The notes under the pieces: generated by a model
The model's database searches: none
What the model saw: only the letters and a program-made list of their open reading frames with translations
What the model was told of the DNA's origin: nothing
Shown here: in pieces, positions 50,701 through 59,726 of the stretch
Position numbering within the stretch: position 1 is the first letter of the stretch
How the letters are laid out: each line of letters starts with the position of its first letter
Assembly (NCBI GenBank): GCA_039980455.1
Contig: JBDXCG010000003.1
Location: 806,001 to 870,000, forward strand
Direction: 5' to 3'
Origin: CALINF01 sp039980455
Lineage (GTDB): Bacteria; Pseudomonadota; Gammaproteobacteria; Pseudomonadales; Halieaceae
Length of the DNA stretch: 64,000 nt
Program-made: the position numbers and the translations under genes

Positions 50701-52946
50701 TACCGGTTATAGTCAAACAAGCCAGTTCGCATTGAATCGCTGGCAAGATGCTTCTCTGTCAGGGAGTCGCTGACGCGCCAGAACCAGGGTTTGTTGCGGC
50801 GCACACCATAGCGATTCTGCAAAGCGGCGAAATCAGTCTTGCTCTGCATGGACTGGATATCGGCGGCAAACAGCGGCAGTTGTTTGATATTGACCTCGAA
50901 AAAATAGTTCGGATAAGCGCCGATAAAGCCGTTAACCAATGTCACATTGTCCTCCTTGGGGAGGCGTCTCTCTTGCTCACGAAAAATCTGCGCAATATTG
51001 GAATAGCCAGAATTTCGCAGCAGCGTCAAAGCGTGGCTCTGCGAAGCGCCTACCACGTTGATAAAGCTCACCTCTGGCAAGAACGCATTGTGCTCCCCTT
51101 GGCTGGTCTCGAGCTGTTTTAGCGCGGTGACGACCTCGGTCGAAAAGAGTGACTCATAGCGGTAGCCCGAAGCCTTCGCGCCGTATACCTTTTGTTTCAT
51201 TTGGCTAAGCATTTCCCGTTTGGGGTCGTCGGTCTGGTAGACGATGCCGTTGTCTCGTTTAATGATGTCGCTGTTGATGAAAATTTGTTCGGTGGCTGTT
51301 TTAGGCGCATTCCGGTACCAAAAATCGCGCAGTGCGACGCGCTCCTGTGGGGGCATGAACATCAGGAAATTAAACTCTCCCTCCATGCGCAAGAAGTCCA
51401 TGTAAAGCCGCGATTCGAGCTGATGGGAGACAGAACCATAAACATCAAAGCCTGCAACCAATAAGTAGTGAATACGTTCTAGTAAGGAATAGCCTATTAC
51501 CCACGCTGTTTTTGGCGTATCGCCAACGAGGCCCTTTACGACGGATGCAGTATCGAAATGTCGGAATATGGTTAGCGCCGCATTGTCATTTCGCCCATCA
51601 CCGTCCCAAATGCTATCGAAAGAGAGAGCTCTGTCCTCTCTCGACATTTGCGTCATCAGATAGTCTGCTTTTGCCTTCTGGTAGCTGGCATGTGATTTGG
51701 CGTAGCGCCGCCAAGCGAACAAGTCTATCGCGGTGCCGGTGCGAGAGAACGGCAGGCGCAGGTTATCGCTTTCTTTCGCGAGGAAATTTGCATCGTGCTC
51801 GGGATCGACACTTTCTGGGTCGGCAAACAGAATCCAGAAATGATCGTCGATAACATTGAGGGCGATTTGGCCGCGGCAGACGGGGCCCTTGATAAAGTTC
51901 ATGATAGTGAACTGCGCTTCCTCCAGCAGAAAGCGATAGCGTGAATCTATAGGTATGGCGCCAAAACTCTTAAAAGGATTCGATGCTATTTCGGGTGCAT
52001 AGCTTGGCAGCTCATCAACAGTGTAGGGTGTCTCTATGAAGAGCGAGCGATACGACTGTAAGCGCGCGTCATCAAAGCGGTAGGGCATATGCGACTTTTC
52101 CAAGGCCGTTACATCCATGCGTTGGAGGCGGTAGTAAAACGTTCCCATCCCAGGCGGATCATAGGGTCTGCGAGTACTTATCAGGCCGAGATTGCGCCCG
52201 GGCGGCGTGCTGGATCTCACCATCCTGAACCAGACGGGCTTATCGTTCTCTTCCAGATAGAGAGAGGCGAGAAATAGGTGCTCATACAAGTAGCGCGCCA
52301 TCAGACGCTCCTTATTAGAGCTACCATTCAAGAATGCTTCCCACGCGGCAATTTGCCGGCGCAGCGAATTTGATAGAAGGGCTCGGTCGGGGCGGGGAGC
52401 GCCTTGTTCCAGCCACTGCGTCAGAGATGCGTGCTCATCAGGTTGAAGTCCCGGGAAGCCATAGGGCATGCCCTGTAACGGATAATCTCGGGCGTAGTCG
52501 TCGAACGTTTCCTGTTTAGCGCACTGCTGCTTGCGGTAGAGCGAAAAGTCGAAACCGTCGGGAAGTTCACCTTGAGGGGGTAATGGGTTGTCGCGCTTAA
52601 GCGTGAGCATACGATGCATCACGCCTAACTCCGGCCTATTATCATCCAGCACCGGGAAAAAGCCCTTGCCACGCCACTGTGCTTCGTTCTGCGCGTCGTC
52701 GAATAGGCGCGTCATGTTCGCTGCTAGTAGGCGCGTGCCATCATAGACCAACGCGGGATTGGCTCCCCGACGAAGTCCCTCATGAGCTTCGAGTTTTAAC
52801 TGGCAGGGAGCGTCATAACACCCGTGGCACACCATGCAGCGCTGTTGCAAAATGCCGTGTGCCTTCTCCGCGACTAGTGGATCTGCTGCTAACACCGCAG
52901 GGCTAACGCTAAGTGCTATGAGCCAGCTAAGTAGAACGTATTTCAT
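50688..52946 (-). CDS. cti: Fatty acid cis/trans isomerase Cti, periplasmic c-type heme enzyme
   Basis: 752 residues. Cti turns cis double bonds of membrane phospholipid acyl chains to trans, an energy-free emergency response to solvents, heat or other membrane stress. A Sec signal peptide (cleavage after VLA near residue 20) is followed by the heme motif Cys37-x2-Cys40-His41 in CMVCHGCYDAPCQ, as in Pseudomonas putida Cti. Conserved stretches PVCRGQIALNVIDDHFW and FNFLMFMPPQERVALRDFWYRN support it over the whole length. It is last in the putative sulfide operon, six bases after a small membrane-anchor gene. Confidence 0.93.
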   Translation of the reverse strand: MKYVLLSWLIALSVSPAVLAADPLVAEKAHGILQQRCMVCHGCYDAPCQLKLEAHEGLRRGANPALVYDGTRLLAANMTRLFDDAQNEAQWRGKGFFPVLDDNRPELGVMHRMLTLKRDNPLPPQGELPDGFDFSLYRKQQCAKQETFDDYARDYPLQGMPYGFPGLQPDEHASLTQWLEQGAPRPDRALLSNSLRRQIAAWEAFLNGSSNKERLMARYLYEHLFLASLYLEENDKPVWFRMVRSSTPPGRNLGLISTRRPYDPPGMGTFYYRLQRMDVTALEKSHMPYRFDDARLQSYRSLFIETPYTVDELPSYAPEIASNPFKSFGAIPIDSRYRFLLEEAQFTIMNFIKGPVCRGQIALNVIDDHFWILFADPESVDPEHDANFLAKESDNLRLPFSRTGTAIDLFAWRRYAKSHASYQKAKADYLMTQMSREDRALSFDSIWDGDGRNDNAALTIFRHFDTASVVKGLVGDTPKTAWVIGYSLLERIHYLLVAGFDVYGSVSHQLESRLYMDFLRMEGEFNFLMFMPPQERVALRDFWYRNAPKTATEQIFINSDIIKRDNGIVYQTDDPKREMLSQMKQKVYGAKASGYRYESLFSTEVVTALKQLETSQGEHNAFLPEVSFINVVGASQSHALTLLRNSGYSNIAQIFREQERRLPKEDNVTLVNGFIGAYPNYFFEVNIKQLPLFAADIQSMQSKTDFAALQNRYGVRRNKPWFWRVSDSLTEKHLASDSMRTGLFDYNRYRGD

Positions 52947-52952
52947 GGCTAA

Positions 52953-53189
52953 CTATTGGTCATCCTTGGTGGCAGGTTCTTGGTTATCAGACTTGCAAGC
53001 GCCGCGCATCAGGATTGCTCGATTGGCAAGTCCGTCCTGATTATCGCCTTCGGCAAGTATCGCCGCCGAGACATCCGACTGCGCATTCGCACAGGGGTCT
53101 TCCTCCACCAGGGTCAACCAATAGAGGGCGAGCAGCAACGTTGTTACGGCGAGGGCTGCACATGCTTTAAACAATAGAGATTTTTTCAC
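52953..53189 (-). CDS. Small membrane-anchored protein of unknown function
   Basis: 78 residues if the GTG at 53187-53189 is the start (then MKKSLLFKACAALAVTTLLL...); a TTG at 53205-53207 would add six residues, and neither has a clear ribosome site. One hydrophobic segment (residues 7-29) is either an uncleaved signal anchor or membrane helix, followed by about 50 soluble residues with two cysteines (DPCANAQ, MRGACKSDN) and an acidic end. No family recognised. It sits between the SulP gene (40 bases) and cti (6 bases), so it is probably cotranscribed and exported side out. Confidence 0.6.
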   Translation of the reverse strand: MKKSLLFKACAALAVTTLLLALYWLTLVEEDPCANAQSDVSAAILAEGDNQDGLANRAILMRGACKSDNQEPATKDDQ

Positions 53190-53228
53190 AGATGTATGGT
53201 CGCACAAGCGCAGGACGACAGGTACTGT

Positions 53229-54950
53229 TCAGATGATATAAGGTTCGATTTCGTCTGGCTTGAGCGCCTGTACCGCCTGGTGCTGTGTAAGGAATACGTT
53301 GCCAGACAGATGCTCTAGAAAATCGCTCCGCCGCAAGCCATCCATGACAACTCCTTTCACTTCGCTAAGGTTCAGCGTTATATCCTGCTCAGCCAATCGG
53401 TGATTGATCGCTTCAAGCACTTCCAGCGCGCTGAGGTCGATCGTATTCACAGCGGGGCACATGAGAATCACGTGCTTGAGGTCGGGTCGCTGGGCGACAA
53501 AATTGTATACGCACGTCTCCAGATAACTGGCATTGGCAAAATACAAGCTCTCGTCGATGCGAATAGAGATGATGCCAGACTGTGTGACCACATCCAGGCG
53601 CTCGACATTTCGGTAGTGCTCTGTACCTGGAACGCCGCCAACAATCGCCATATGAGGTTGGGTCGATTTGTGTAGATGTAGACCTATCGATACCAGGATG
53701 CCGCAGAGAACTCCCAGTTCAACGCCCAGCAGCAGCGTTGCAGCAATTGTAATTGCCACTGCGGTAAAGTCGTATCGCGAGTAATGCCACGCTCGCCGCA
53801 GTATCGACACGTCAATAAGAGAAGTTACTGCAACAATGATAGTCGCAGCCAGGGTGGCCTTTGGGAGGTAGTACAGGGCAGGGGTCAATGCCAGCGCAGC
53901 CGTGGCGATGCCAAGTGCAGCAAAGACTGAAGCGGCTTGGGTTCTCGCACCTGCATCAAAGTTAACTACCGATCGCGAGAAACCACCTGTTACAGGAAAG
54001 CCTCCCGAAACGGCAGATGCTATGTTTGCCGCACCGAGCGCCACCAATTCCTGATTGGGCTCGATTCTCTGGCGTCGCTTGGCTGCCAAGGTCTTACCGA
54101 CGGAAACTGATTCAACGAAGCCAATAATAGAAATCAGAAGTGCGGATACCGCAAGTTCCGACCAGATCTCCAAGCCAAAGTCGGGCAGGGCAAACGTGGG
54201 TAGGCCTCGGGGCACAGCGCCCACCAGCGCAACACCCTGTGATTCGTAATCTAGCAAGACGCTCGCGGCAACGGTGGCAACTATGACGAAGACAGGCCCT
54301 GCCTTGGCAACCATTGACGCAGTTTGTCTAGGGATGCCCACGCGCTGCAGTACTGGCGCTAACCCACTGCGCACCCAAAATAGAAATACAGTAGCGGCCA
54401 ACCCGGTAATCAGCGTTAGCGTATTCAGGGTGGGAAGGTTGTCCCAAAGCGAGCTGACAAGTGTTACTAGATTATCGCCTTCAGCCGATATCCCCAGGAT
54501 ATGACGTAGTTGGCTAAGCGCGATGATAATGCCCGAGGCAGTAATAAAGCCTGATACAACAGGGTGCGATAGAAAGTTGGCCAGAAAACCAAAGCGTGCG
54601 ATACCCATCCCCAAAAGCATCATTCCCGATAGCAGGGCCATCGCGATTGCTGCTGTGCCATAACCCACACTGCCTTCTGCTGCGACTTTTCCTATGGCAC
54701 TCGCTGTCATCAATGACACCACTGCGACAGGTCCCACCGACAGCGTGCGGCTGCTGCCTAGCAATGCGTACGCAATCAGCGGAAGAATACTGGCGTACAA
54801 ACCCATCTCGGCAGGTAGCCCAGCAAGCAGCGCATACGCCAACGATTGCGGAATGAGCATTATTGTGACAATCACAGCAGCTAATAAATCACTACTAAGA
54901 TCTAGTCGGCTATAGCTGCGCAGCCACTCCAATGCGGGGAAGAATTTCAT
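53229..54950 (-). CDS. SulP-family anion transporter with STAS domain
   Basis: 573 residues. SulP proteins move sulfate, bicarbonate or related anions across the inner membrane. The transporter core has LLAAVIVTIMLIPQSLAYALLAGLP near the N-terminus, then SVGPVAVVSLMTASAIG, NIASAVSGGFPVTGGFSRS and about 12-14 membrane segments. A C-terminal STAS domain lies at roughly residues 440-560 (ESLYFANASYLETCVYNF, MCPAVNTIDLSALEVLEAI). The position behind a sulfide:quinone oxidoreductase gene suggests export of sulfite, thiosulfate or sulfate. The substrate is inferred from context only. Confidence 0.88.
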   Translation of the reverse strand: MKFFPALEWLRSYSRLDLSSDLLAAVIVTIMLIPQSLAYALLAGLPAEMGLYASILPLIAYALLGSSRTLSVGPVAVVSLMTASAIGKVAAEGSVGYGTAAIAMALLSGMMLLGMGIARFGFLANFLSHPVVSGFITASGIIIALSQLRHILGISAEGDNLVTLVSSLWDNLPTLNTLTLITGLAATVFLFWVRSGLAPVLQRVGIPRQTASMVAKAGPVFVIVATVAASVLLDYESQGVALVGAVPRGLPTFALPDFGLEIWSELAVSALLISIIGFVESVSVGKTLAAKRRQRIEPNQELVALGAANIASAVSGGFPVTGGFSRSVVNFDAGARTQAASVFAALGIATAALALTPALYYLPKATLAATIIVAVTSLIDVSILRRAWHYSRYDFTAVAITIAATLLLGVELGVLCGILVSIGLHLHKSTQPHMAIVGGVPGTEHYRNVERLDVVTQSGIISIRIDESLYFANASYLETCVYNFVAQRPDLKHVILMCPAVNTIDLSALEVLEAINHRLAEQDITLNLSEVKGVVMDGLRRSDFLEHLSGNVFLTQHQAVQALKPDEIEPYII

Positions 54951-54963
54951 AGCATCAACTACG

Positions 54964-56637
54964 CTAGGCGTCCGCCTTACTGTCGTTGGGGTCGACGAAC
55001 CATTCCCGACCTTGAAGCATACCTTTCCAGTAAACCGGAGGGAGTATCTTTTCCTTCAGCAACCAGGCAAGACGGGTCGGTTTTTTGCCATTGAGAATCC
55101 AGCGAGGAAAGGTCGGTAGCAGTTTGCCACCATAGCCAAACTCAGCCAGCACTATCTTGCCTCTCTCCACGGTGAGTGGGCACGAGCCGTAGCCATTGTA
55201 GTGAGCAACGCCCTGGACCTCACCAAGATCGACCAGGAGATTATTCGCCACGATAGGAGCCTGCATGCGTGCTGCTGCTGCGGTTTTTGCGTTGTGTGCA
55301 TTTATTGCGTCGCCGAGTCCCCAAATATTGCTCCAGGTTTTGTGGCGCAGTGTATTCTGGTCTACATCGATCCAACCGGCATCATCGGCAAGAGGGCTGG
55401 AACGAATAAAGTCTGGCGCACATTGTGGCGGGCAAACATGAATCATATCGAATTCCCGCTCAACCTCTGTTTCTAGCCCAGCGTCGTTTGTGGTTCTGAA
55501 CCAAGCCAGTTTGCGCGGGCCGTCTATACGGGTTAGGGAGTGCCCAAACTTGAGATCGGCGTTATAGGCCTGAATATATCGCATTAGAGCCGGTACATAG
55601 TCCTTTACGCCAAACAATACGTCGCCCGCGTTATAGAATTCGATATTGATTGCGTCCAGTACGCCGCTACGCTTCCAGTGGTCGGCAGAGAGATACAGTG
55701 CTTTTTGCGGTGCGCCCGCGCATTTGATCGGCATCGGTGGTTGAGTGAATAGGGCGGTTCCAGATTTGAGTGACTGCACGAGTTCCCACGTGTACGGGGC
55801 CAGGTCGAAACGATAGTTCGAGGTGACGCCGTTATGACCCAGCGCCTCTGGCAGTCCCTCGACACTGTCCCAGTCGAGCTTAATACCCGGCGCGACTACT
55901 AGTCGTTCGTAACTGACAGGTTTACCATCTTCAAGCACTATTCGGTCATTGCCCGGGTCAAAACTGCCTACTGCGGCCTTTATCCAATCAACACCTGCTG
56001 GAATGAGCGATGCCATATCCCTTACTGTTTCTTGCTGGCTAAAAACGCCAGCCCCTACTAGTGTCCAGCCTGGCTGGTAGTAGTGAACTTCCGCATTATC
56101 AATGATGGCGATCTTGAGACGCTGGGTTCTGCTCATCAGGCTGGAGGCTACAGCAATGCCCGCAGCGCCCGCGCCAACTATCAGGATGTCGTAGTGAGGT
56201 ACGTTGCTAGTCACAGGTGGTGCTACTGCCTCCAATGCGGCGCGAAGGTCATAGCCTGAATTTTGGGCGGTCGCGAGAATCTCTTCTGTCAGAACGCCTA
56301 GACCTAGCTGGTAGCGTGCCCACAGCGTGATAGCGCGCGTACCGGTACCGCAGTAAGCATGAATCCGGTGGTTAGATTGCTCGAAATGCTGCTTGAAGTT
56401 GTTAACGTCATTCTCGCTGATCTGCCCAGGGATGACCGGTTGATAGACAACCTCAATATTGTGCTCCGCAGCAGCGGCTTCGATCTCCGACACGTTAGGC
56501 TGATCATTGGCTTCGCCGTCGGGTCGATGGCAGAAGATCACCCTGACGCCGGTGCCTGCGAGGGTTTCTAAATCTGCCACATTTAGTTGAGCCGAAACAG
56601 AAAAGCCGTCACTCACTTTTGCGATATGAAAGCTCAT
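54964..56637 (-). CDS. DUF442 phosphatase-like domain fused to sulfide:quinone oxidoreductase-like flavoprotein
   Basis: 557 residues in two domains. Residues 1-135 are a DUF442/TIGR01244 domain of the dual-specificity phosphatase fold with the P-loop AYCGTGTRAITLW (Cys96). Residues 147-557 are a flavoprotein like mitochondrial-type sulfide:quinone oxidoreductase: FAD motif GAGAAG (155-160), PMPIKCAGAPQKALYLS with redox Cys306, and GDAINAHNAKTAAA binding the flavin. The second redox cysteine expected in GDCTN is alanine here (444); instead Cys402 and Cys406 stand in HVCPPQCAPDF. The C-terminus YNGYGSCPLTVERGKIVLAEFGY matches the mitochondrial type. It sits between the persulfide-dioxygenase-like and SulP genes. 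Confidence 0.85.
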   Translation of the reverse strand: MSFHIAKVSDGFSVSAQLNVADLETLAGTGVRVIFCHRPDGEANDQPNVSEIEAAAAEHNIEVVYQPVIPGQISENDVNNFKQHFEQSNHRIHAYCGTGTRAITLWARYQLGLGVLTEEILATAQNSGYDLRAALEAVAPPVTSNVPHYDILIVGAGAAGIAVASSLMSRTQRLKIAIIDNAEVHYYQPGWTLVGAGVFSQQETVRDMASLIPAGVDWIKAAVGSFDPGNDRIVLEDGKPVSYERLVVAPGIKLDWDSVEGLPEALGHNGVTSNYRFDLAPYTWELVQSLKSGTALFTQPPMPIKCAGAPQKALYLSADHWKRSGVLDAINIEFYNAGDVLFGVKDYVPALMRYIQAYNADLKFGHSLTRIDGPRKLAWFRTTNDAGLETEVEREFDMIHVCPPQCAPDFIRSSPLADDAGWIDVDQNTLRHKTWSNIWGLGDAINAHNAKTAAAARMQAPIVANNLLVDLGEVQGVAHYNGYGSCPLTVERGKIVLAEFGYGGKLLPTFPRWILNGKKPTRLAWLLKEKILPPVYWKGMLQGREWFVDPNDSKADA

Positions 56638-56640
56638 GAC

Positions 56641-57576
56641 TCAAGACTCCAGTGAGGTAACGCTAGACAAGTTGGCGCCGCCAAATGCGTTTAATGGAAG
56701 CTTTAAAAACAGGCGCTGATCTTTGTCTGCAGGCGGAATATGTCCTGCGCGCATATTGACCTGTAGAGAGGGTAAGATCAGATTGGGCATTCCCAAGGTA
56801 ATATCTCTGGCCTCGCGCATCTGTACAAACTTTTCCAACGTTACCCCTTCATGCACATGAATATTGTCGCGCTTTTGCTGCGCTATTGTTGTTTCGTGCG
56901 CCAGCTCGCGGTTGTCAGGTTGATAGTCGTGGCACACAAATAGCCGAAGCTTGTCATCAAGTGAAAGAATGCGCTGGATTGAATTAAAGAGTGTTGAGGC
57001 ATCACCGCCGGGAAAGTCCGCCCGGGCGGTACCACCATCAGGCATAAACAGCGTATCGCCCACGAATACCGCATCACCAAACACATACGTCATACAAGCC
57101 GGAGTATGACCAGGCGTGTGCATTGCCACTCCAGACAACGTGCCGATGCTGATCTCCTGATTGTCAGACAGCAGAACATCAAACTGCGAACCATCTCGAG
57201 CAAACTCGTTTCCTTCGTTAAAAACGGCAGCAAATGTCTCCTGTACAACCGATATCGCTGAGCCTATAGCAATCTTTCCCCCCAGCGCGGATTGGAGATA
57301 GGGCGCTGCTGACAGATGGTCGGCATGCACATGAGTTTCGAGCAACCACTCCAGCTTAAGTTGTTTCTCGCGTATAAACGCAATGATTTTATCTGCGCCC
57401 TCAAAACTGATGGTGCCAGAGGGGTAGTCGAGGTTCATCACTGAATCTATGACGGCGCATGACTGGCTTGCCAGGTCTGCAACGACATAAGAAAACGTAT
57501 TGGTGGGTTCGTCGAAAAATGGTGTAACAACAGCCTGTGCAGCGTGTTGGCCTTCGGCGGTTGAACGCAACGGCAT
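56641..57576 (-). CDS. Metallo-beta-lactamase-fold protein, persulfide-dioxygenase-like (ETHE1/Blh family)
   Basis: 311 residues from the ATG at 57574-57576, which has AGAGGA eight bases upstream. ETHE1-type enzymes oxidise glutathione persulfide to sulfite with one iron. Motifs are LETHVHADHLSAAPYLQ (residues 80-96), MHTPGHTPACMTYVF, VGDTLFMPDGGTARADFPGG and FVCHDYQPDNRE. The long C-terminus with LEKFVQMREARDITLGMPNLILPSLQVNMRAG is typical of the Blh branch. It is the first gene of the minus-strand operon, three bases before the sulfide:quinone oxidoreductase fusion. An overlapping earlier start at 57603 is less likely. Confidence 0.86.
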   Translation of the reverse strand: MPLRSTAEGQHAAQAVVTPFFDEPTNTFSYVVADLASQSCAVIDSVMNLDYPSGTISFEGADKIIAFIREKQLKLEWLLETHVHADHLSAAPYLQSALGGKIAIGSAISVVQETFAAVFNEGNEFARDGSQFDVLLSDNQEISIGTLSGVAMHTPGHTPACMTYVFGDAVFVGDTLFMPDGGTARADFPGGDASTLFNSIQRILSLDDKLRLFVCHDYQPDNRELAHETTIAQQKRDNIHVHEGVTLEKFVQMREARDITLGMPNLILPSLQVNMRAGHIPPADKDQRLFLKLPLNAFGGANLSSVTSLES

Positions 57577-57707
57577 GTACTTTTCCTCTGGGTATAGGTG
57601 CATATTTTCGCACGCTCTTAAGCGCGCGCAAACCCTGGGGCGTCAATGACCCACGGGGCGCGCGTTGAGACTATACTATTGAGCGACTAACCAATTGAGG
57701 CAGATCA

Positions 57708-58904
57708 ATGAGTGACCCCACCAACGGCCCCATGCAGGGCGTTAAAGTGCTGGATTTGGGCAGTATGATCGCCGGCCCTGCTGCTGCCAGCATCCTGGCC
57801 GACCAGGGTGCTGATGTGATCAAGGTTGAGCCAACGGGTATTGGTGATGTAATGCGCTATCTGGGCGCTACCCGTGGCGGGGTAAGTGGCCTGTATCACG
57901 CAAGTAATCGAGGCAAACGCTCAATTGCACTGGACATGAAAACAGACGAGGGCAGGGCAATCGTGCACGGCCTGATCGCTGAGGCAGACGTGGTGTTACA
58001 CAACTATCGTGATGGCGTGGCGGAACGACTGGGTATTGATTATCAGACCCTGAAAGCGGCCAATCCCAACGTAATCTACCTGTGGGTAAATGGGTATGGC
58101 GAATCGGGACCGATGGCGGGAAAACCTGCTTACGATAGTGTCATTCAAGCTTATAGTGGCGTGGCACAATCACAGTCAGACCTGACGACTGGTGAGCCTA
58201 CGCAGTACTACCAGCTATTTTCAGACAAGCTGACAGCGTTAACCGGTGCACAAGCCATCGCTGCGGCATTGTTTGCGCGAGCCAGTGGCAGGGGTGGTCA
58301 ATTCATCAGCCTTGCAATGGTCGACGCGGTTATCAGTTTTATGTGGATCGACGCGGCAGGTGCGGCCACTTTTGTGGGAGAGGATGTTAATCCCGGATTA
58401 CATCTGTCGCGAAATCCGGTCACACGCTTTAGCGATGGATGGATAACGCTCTCACCACTCACGGACGCCCAATTTCACGGCTGCTGCACCGCATTTGGCA
58501 TAGATTCTTCGGCACCTGAGCTAGCGACAGTGCAGGATCGAATGTCTAATCCCACCTTCTATCGCGAGCTGTTAGCTGATATCGAAATCAAGGCGAGTCA
58601 GATGTCGGTAGAGGAGGGGCTTCAACGACTGAGCGATCTCGATGTGCCCGCTGCCCCAGCACAGTTTTTGGCCGACTTACCTACTGATGAGCAACTTAAG
58701 CACAACAGTACGTTTACCAATACTCAGCACCCCCATGGCGGCTTGATGGTAGAGCCGGTCAACCCTCCCAACTTCTCACAAACACCCTCTGGAGTGGGAG
58801 CGCCGTGTGCCTTGCTGGGTGAGCATACCGACGAGATTTTGCAGTCGTTGAATTACTCGGCTGAACGTATAGCGAACCTGCGTGAAGCAGCTGTTGTTGC
58901 CTGA
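57708..58904 (+). CDS. Class III CoA-transferase, CaiB/BaiF family
   Basis: 398 residues. This family moves CoA between carboxylic acids without a covalent CoA-carboxylate intermediate release, through an aspartyl-CoA. Conserved parts are VLDLGSMIAGPAAASILADQGADVIKVEP at the front, NRGKRSIALDMKTDEGR, HNYRDGVAERLGIDYQTL, and the catalytic aspartate in KPAYDSVIQAYSG near residue 144. GAGG lies eight bases before the ATG. Substrates cannot be read from sequence; alpha-methylacyl-CoA racemase-like activity is also possible in this fold. It overlaps the channel gene by one base. Confidence 0.87.
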   Translation: MSDPTNGPMQGVKVLDLGSMIAGPAAASILADQGADVIKVEPTGIGDVMRYLGATRGGVSGLYHASNRGKRSIALDMKTDEGRAIVHGLIAEADVVLHNYRDGVAERLGIDYQTLKAANPNVIYLWVNGYGESGPMAGKPAYDSVIQAYSGVAQSQSDLTTGEPTQYYQLFSDKLTALTGAQAIAAALFARASGRGGQFISLAMVDAVISFMWIDAAGAATFVGEDVNPGLHLSRNPVTRFSDGWITLSPLTDAQFHGCCTAFGIDSSAPELATVQDRMSNPTFYRELLADIEIKASQMSVEEGLQRLSDLDVPAAPAQFLADLPTDEQLKHNSTFTNTQHPHGGLMVEPVNPPNFSQTPSGVGAPCALLGEHTDEILQSLNYSAERIANLREAAVVA

Positions 58905-59524
58905 TGCACGACTTGATCTATGCGGCTGACTTGCTGGGTGTTGCAGTGTTTGCGATTAGTGGGGCCCTGGCAGCCGCAGAGAAGCAGCTCGATATTCTGG
59001 GTTTCATTCTGTTTGCCACCATAACGGGAATAGGGGGCGGCACTGTCAGGGATCTATTGCTAAACACTGATCAGGTCTTTTGGGTACTCGATACAACCTA
59101 CCTTTGGACATGTATTGCTGCTGCGGTGTTAACGTGGTTTTTGGCCAAACGCTTCGCATCACTGTATACGCCACTGCTTTGGGCAGATGCTATGGGCTTG
59201 GCCCTGTTCTGCGTTCTGGGAACGATGAAAGCACTTGATTGGGGCGCGCCCGTTATCGTGTCTGTCGGTATGGGTATGATGACGGCGAGTTTTGGCTCAC
59301 TTATACGCGATGGACTGCTGGGTCAGCCACCCGTCTTGCTGGAACCCAATATCTACGTGACGGCTGCTCTGCTCGGGGCACTTAGCTTTGTTGTGCTCGA
59401 TTCGTTTCCAGCAACCGCTGGGCTCGCCTTGCCAATCGCTGTAGCCGCTGCCTTTGCGCTGCGTGCAGCCGCTATCTTGCGCGGTTTGCGCTTACCAAAG
59501 TATCAGGACAGCATAGACCCTTAG
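58904..59524 (+). CDS. TRIC-type trimeric intracellular cation channel family protein (YadS-like)
   Basis: 206 residues, seven membrane segments expected. Prokaryotic TRIC proteins (formerly UPF0126) are homotrimeric channels that conduct K+ or other cations. Two repeated units are seen: FAISGALAAAEKQLDILGFILFATITGIGGGTVRDLLL, and DAMGLALFCVLGTMKALDWGAPVIVSVGMGMMTASFGSLIRDGLL. Each has the glycine-rich GIGGGTxRD or GxxTASFGxxxRD hinge. Its ATG overlaps the stop of the CoA-transferase gene (TGATG). The end LRGLRLPKYQDSIDP is cytoplasmic. Confidence 0.9.
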   Translation: MHDLIYAADLLGVAVFAISGALAAAEKQLDILGFILFATITGIGGGTVRDLLLNTDQVFWVLDTTYLWTCIAAAVLTWFLAKRFASLYTPLLWADAMGLALFCVLGTMKALDWGAPVIVSVGMGMMTASFGSLIRDGLLGQPPVLLEPNIYVTAALLGALSFVVLDSFPATAGLALPIAVAAAFALRAAAILRGLRLPKYQDSIDP

Positions 59525-59689
59525 CGTCTATATAGCGAGATACGATTAGCGGCATCCCGTTCAGTAGAAATCGGTTTAACTTACATAATCTCAGGAAAAA
59601 TCTCATACAAACAATGAGATAGTCCCGTAATATCAAGCAAAAAGTAGAATAGACCATCCGGAAAGTCATGCTCAGTTTGAGGGCGCGTC

Positions 59690-59711
59690 TATACTCAGGC
59701 GTCAGCTGACG
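59690..59711 (+). promoter_or_regulatory. Candidate promoter and palindromic operator of the winged-helix gene
   Basis: TATACT at 59690-59695 is a good -10, though no clear -35 is found. CGTCAGCTGACG at 59700-59711 is a perfect 12-bp palindrome at the expected transcription start, 16 bases before the ATG and just before the AAGGA ribosome site. It is a possible autoregulatory site. A second inverted repeat, ATCTCAT/ATGAGAT, lies at 59600-59620. Confidence 0.4.
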
Positions 59712-59726
59712 AAGGATTGTCGTGCG

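Noticed and set aside
57695..57708. FNR/ANR-like box TTGAG-GCAG-ATCAA in front of the CoA-transferase gene
   Set aside because: It overlaps the ribosome-binding site (GAGG) and the start codon, so the likeness is better explained by those; an FNR site would be expected near the promoter.
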